From Kiritimatiellia bacterium (GTDB taxonomy: Bacteria; Verrucomicrobiota; Kiritimatiellia; RFP12; UBA3636): a DNA stretch of 9,839 bases. Numbering within the stretch: position 1 is the first letter of the stretch; each line of letters begins with the position of its first letter. Under the pieces are notes generated by a model. It did not search any database, was not told where the DNA came from, and saw only the letters and a list, made by a program, of their open reading frames with translations. The position numbers and the translations under genes are program-made. Positions 7,301-9,839 of the stretch are shown here, piece after piece. The stretch covers positions 1 to 9,839 of the forward strand of contig JAEDLN010000072.1 in assembly GCA_016295275.1 (NCBI GenBank), given 5' to 3'.

Positions 7301-9839
7301 ATTTTCATGTACTACGCCCAGCAGGAAACGTTCGATTGGCCGGAAGGTCTGGCGACCCCGAAAGTCGGCGACCCGGTGCCGTGGCTGGCGTATCTCAATC
7401 GCATGAACACCGCCAAACCCGAGCCGTGGCATTGGACCGTCGATTGGCCCGAGACGGCCCCCGAGCTGAAGATCGGACAAATGCTCACGACGGCCGAGAA
7501 CGGACTGCCCGAGATGTGGAATGCAAGTTCCATGGCGGTTGTGTATCCCGACGAGAATGTCGAGCACGTGGCACTATTGTCCGATCCGACGATCGCCCGC
7601 GCTGCCGATTTGGGCTTCAAGTCGACGCAGCTGGCGAATATCGGCCTCAAGACCGGGCCGGGCGAGAAGTTGCAGGAGAATAAGGGTCTTTACTATTTCC
7701 AGGGCGTTCCGCCATCGCTGTCACAGCGACTTTATATCGACCCCACGACCGACCGGCTGGTTTTGAAAGGCGTGAAGGAATCGAATCCGGGCGGAGTGGA
7801 GCTGATTCACCTGAACATCCTTTCTCTGGATGACGTGGCGGCCGTCAAGGCGCTTGTCGAAGATTTCAAAAACAAGAGCGAATACGCCTTGTTCATCGCC
7901 GCGCTCGACCAGCTTGCCGCGCTCGGTCCGGCGCGTCCGACGACCGTCGCCGAAGGGCTTCGCAACGGCAGATTGGAAGCAGTCGCCACCTATTCCGCGC
8001 CCGACCATTATGCGCTCACGGCGATGGGCAAGACCAATTGGGTCGTGGTCATCGAAAACGATGCGACGAACGAATTTTGCGCCGCGTCGAATCCGATTTC
8101 CATGCACGTGATGCGGGTGGCGCCGGAATATTACACCGGTCGGGTCGTCACGCGCGAAGACCCCTTGAACCTGCTTTCGCAAATGCTCGATGTGCACTAT
8201 TCCGCGACTTTCGGCGGCAAGGCGGACAATTACATTTTCGAATGGCGCAAGGCGCTGCCGTCCCTCGACGGCACGGTGCCGACGGCCTTTGACGACGAAA
8301 CCGTCTACCAGTTGAAGTTCGACCTGGACGAGAGCAAGGGACTGACCAGCTTCACGATTGGCGGGCAAGGCGATACGCTTGCGAATATGGTCAATACGTA
8401 TTACGCCTGCCGTTATCGTGCCGCCGACACGAATTCGCCGGCCTACGCGGTCATGGGCGAGAAGTGGTCGGAGTGGTCCAATCCGCCGGCGCTTGCCGAA
8501 GGCTGGGTGCAGCGGGTTTTGAACAATGTCACGCCCTTTACCCAGCGCATGACCGACCTGTACAACAACGAAGCGGAAACGGCCGTCAGTTGGATGCAGC
8601 AAGCCGGCAAGCCCTACACCGGCGACGTGGCGCTCAATCAGGAAAATCTCACCTCGGTCGGTCTGATCGAGTTGTACCGGACGATCTTGAACAAGGCCGA
8701 ATCGATGAGCCTTCTCCAGGGCGTGAACGACGCCGGGGCCAACAAGCAGCTGATGCTCGCGGTTGAACGGCTGGCCGACCTCTACACGATGCTCGGCGAC
8801 GAAGCGTATGCGGACGCCGCGAACCCGACGATTGGCTTCGGCTCCAATTTCGGCGAAATCGAAGCGGGGCTGGGCATCGACTACGGTTCGGCGTCGTCTT
8901 CGCTCTTTGCCTTCGACAATCAGGTGCCGACGCTGCTCGACGAGGAGCTCGCGCTTCTGCGCGGCCGCTCCTGCGTCAATGCGCCCGGCAATACGATCGG
9001 GCCGTATTACAATCGACTTGTCTGGAATTTCACCAAAGGCATTACCGCCGGCGAAGTCGCGTATGCGGTCAACTACAACATTTCCGGCCATCAGGTCTCC
9101 ACAATCGACGAAACGGTGGCGGCGGAGCTTTATCCGCAAGGACATGGCGATGCGTACGGGCACTATCTGTCCGCCCTGCAAGGATGGTATCGGCTTTTGC
9201 GCAACCCCTATTTCAGCTGGGGCGAGCCGGCGATGGGCGAGATGAACATAGCGGACAACGTGGTCAACGTCGATTATTACGACGAGGCCAAATTCGCCGA
9301 AACGGCCGCGGCGCTGGCGCGCACGGCGGCACGGACGGCCGAATTGACGGCGCTCAAAGCTTGGCGCGACACGTCCGCCGACACGGTTGGGCGCGGCTAT
9401 CTCGATTCGGACGCCGACAATGCCTTTGGGTATGGCGAATGGGCCAGTCGTGGCGCCTTTGGCGCGCTCTGCAACTGGGCGGTTGCCAACTCTCTGTTGC
9501 CGGAAGAGCAAGCTGCCGATGCGAATGGCGAACGCTATGCCGATCAGGGGCTTTTGCATATCGATCGCGGGACGGTTTCGGGGATTGGCGAGCTGGTATC
9601 GGCCGTCGAATCGATTCAGCAGACGGTCGATCGCCTCGATGCAGGGATGAATCCGCTCGGAATGGATGAAAATGCGATTGCGTTCGACCTTACGCCGCTC
9701 GGGTCGCCTGCGGAAAGTACCCATTACGAGCAAATTCGCGAACGTGCCAAAGTTGCCTTCCGGAATGCCCGGAACATTCTTGATCGCGCGCAGGAATACT
9801 CCAATCGGTTGCGGATGATCGAAGAATCGCGTGCCGGCA
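4364..9839 (+). CDS. Giant secreted LamG-domain protein (3' end beyond window)
   Basis: I translated this frame from ATG 4364 to the last base and found no stop: 1825 codons (about 200 kDa) are present and the C-terminus is missing. Residues 1-23 look like a signal peptide (MSIRIREILGVAAIVSAQF...). Residues 24-600 are beta-rich without a named domain; WFLPVES, PGYIYEQASSPVWNPEIY and LEVWWSSRVQ are distinctive. Residues about 612-780 read as a LamG/concanavalin A-like fold (SLVFDTDRAFVELP, AIMFWTRPF, WRYLALSWDE, RLGASSG, MRVLDEVQTWNKAM). Residues 860-1825 hold a long unannotated region with strong motifs: GYNPNEEHAYV (860-870), KGLYYFQGVPPSLSQRLYID (1107-1126), WSEWSNPPALAEGWVQR (from 1368), DVALNQENL, ANPTIGFGSNFGE, PQGHGDAYGHYL (1591-1602), then alanine-rich helices and RNARNILDRAQEY near the edge. 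From memory these occur in the same order in giant exported proteins of scattered bacteria, still without a function. It is the last gene seen in the operon and the likely scaffold or adhesive partner of genes 1-4. Carbohydrate binding by the LamG domain is possible but not shown. Confidence 0.93.
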   Translation, partial: MSIRIREILGVAAIVSAQFAGAGERPVYSLVSPGATPLYMPVRGGAVEPVHAAWAVTNAFVAPSAGFYNYGATQETNKSDRTTNPAAPVRRFEAVTAGFPAERNKPLYYLGDKLLAPDGVDWDETYRIYDAAKDIRDNFLFDTINKAVYVVRGETSQFTWVVTGADGALTTNSYVIVASPVSGERPKNIFWTDARYGGRTVDLTGKYVELLGPSNILTKVMGKESTGTSIGGETSYRDVVLSGLYIDETSAKKTLYAAGELQGQVVMVYYDSSAPNHRIVDVQTIEVSRPQTDVRIASVGDELKPSGRGYSIAGLTASPTHLDAPEGDSKGPYLYQHKGTYPYSPKNGSVFALRPTDDTTRNQTQIYWMEVDRQGVSWPFEVDEYLVDWPSDAVKFVRSDEPATPGRGIQIPEGYTAEIMKWQEDRGNVANHAREVGKEGFVTYGPGRSLLKITGDDNIWFLPVESILRTDQTWFDLSVETLARVGTRVALRGGSISGLAAGRELAVDADIPGYIYEQASSPVWNPEIYSESGAETNGFASVIYPVTASLDEAVTNKLEVWWSSRVQLDGMSQSLTVPALPQVYRVGWPETQDAAQIAIASQLGSAGVSTFCDGASLVFDTDRAFVELPCRRYFGENAGAIMFWTRPFDETAVGKDSALLSFKGTNGVECIALDIQNGNFVATIGGRQLKVAGADSDDWRYLALSWDETQAVLHVQGEETYASVTNAVDGQMREALSAQFGECRLGASSGKTVCRMRVLDEVQTWNKAMTHDDVLVHAALWTAGNEPGLTFFMPILRDADDLAADGATNVRYLRDLVFDTSLRAVDCLKDEPGAPHAARSYIQSDHVPRIYRQNDAALPGYNPNEEHAYVEAKDEGYVVWALRCDLNDAGAKKASLPGVLVSYDKDGVRKMKYLHVVPTNELYSVFADTCTVGRQLPGPKPLLSFDNPWLAETFWDLQAKPPYRDRKGQVWARCAGEFDIFMYYAQQETFDWPEGLATPKVGDPVPWLAYLNRMNTAKPEPWHWTVDWPETAPELKIGQMLTTAENGLPEMWNASSMAVVYPDENVEHVALLSDPTIARAADLGFKSTQLANIGLKTGPGEKLQENKGLYYFQGVPPSLSQRLYIDPTTDRLVLKGVKESNPGGVELIHLNILSLDDVAAVKALVEDFKNKSEYALFIAALDQLAALGPARPTTVAEGLRNGRLEAVATYSAPDHYALTAMGKTNWVVVIENDATNEFCAASNPISMHVMRVAPEYYTGRVVTREDPLNLLSQMLDVHYSATFGGKADNYIFEWRKALPSLDGTVPTAFDDETVYQLKFDLDESKGLTSFTIGGQGDTLANMVNTYYACRYRAADTNSPAYAVMGEKWSEWSNPPALAEGWVQRVLNNVTPFTQRMTDLYNNEAETAVSWMQQAGKPYTGDVALNQENLTSVGLIELYRTILNKAESMSLLQGVNDAGANKQLMLAVERLADLYTMLGDEAYADAANPTIGFGSNFGEIEAGLGIDYGSASSSLFAFDNQVPTLLDEELALLRGRSCVNAPGNTIGPYYNRLVWNFTKGITAGEVAYAVNYNISGHQVSTIDETVAAELYPQGHGDAYGHYLSALQGWYRLLRNPYFSWGEPAMGEMNIADNVVNVDYYDEAKFAETAAALARTAARTAELTALKAWRDTSADTVGRGYLDSDADNAFGYGEWASRGAFGALCNWAVANSLLPEEQAADANGERYADQGLLHIDRGTVSGIGELVSAVESIQQTVDRLDAGMNPLGMDENAIAFDLTPLGSPAESTHYEQIRERAKVAFRNARNILDRAQEYSNRLRMIEESRAG

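Noticed and set aside
7721..9733. Long open frame of 670 codons on the - strand
   Set aside because: It lies wholly inside the gene 5 frame, which runs unbroken for 1825 codons with signal peptide and LamG features. The antisense product is rich in Arg, Gly and His with no domain pattern, as expected for a shadow of GC-rich coding sequence.

Overview
The window holds one forward-strand operon of five genes that starts at the left edge and runs off the right edge. The organism is probably a member of the PVC superphylum (Kiritimatiellota, Verrucomicrobiota or Lentisphaerota). That is an inference from a TSP3-type calcium motif ending in EYLAGTDP, a small SHD1-like secreted protein, a Sec-exported protein ending in a phage-tail-collar domain, and a giant LamG-containing protein with PVC-like wording. 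No 16S, ribosomal or other marker gene is present to confirm it.

Layout: bases 1-105 are a non-coding leader with a perfect 13-bp inverted repeat (11-39) and a plausible sigma70-type promoter (69-98) that ends almost on the first start codon. Gene 1 (106-975) is a 289-residue secreted TSP3-motif protein. Gene 2 (975-1367) is a 130-residue SHD1-like protein. Gene 3 (1364-3175) is a 603-residue beta-rich secreted protein with a GWN motif near its N-terminus and an NPFRHxxHPDHD motif near its C-terminus. Gene 4 (3191-4330) is a 379-residue tail-fibre-like protein. Gene 5 (4364 to beyond 9839) has at least 1825 codons with no stop and carries a LamG/concanavalin-like domain plus a long region I place in an unnamed family of giant secreted proteins.

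Genes 1/2 and 2/3 overlap by 1 and 4 nt, and the other gaps are 15 and 33 nt, so co-transcription and partly coupled translation are likely. Four of the five have a clear N-terminal signal peptide and gene 2 has a short hydrophobic one. None of the four complete proteins shows an enzyme active site, a lipobox or a sortase/PEP-CTERM anchor. The simplest reading is a set of exported structural or adhesive proteins built around one giant polypeptide: calcium-binding (gene 1), small accessory (gene 2), beta-sandwich companion (gene 3), trimeric fibre with a receptor-binding-like tip (gene 4) and giant scaffold or lectin-like protein (gene 5). Function is unproven. I see no tRNA, rRNA, CRISPR array, transposase or intrinsic terminator.
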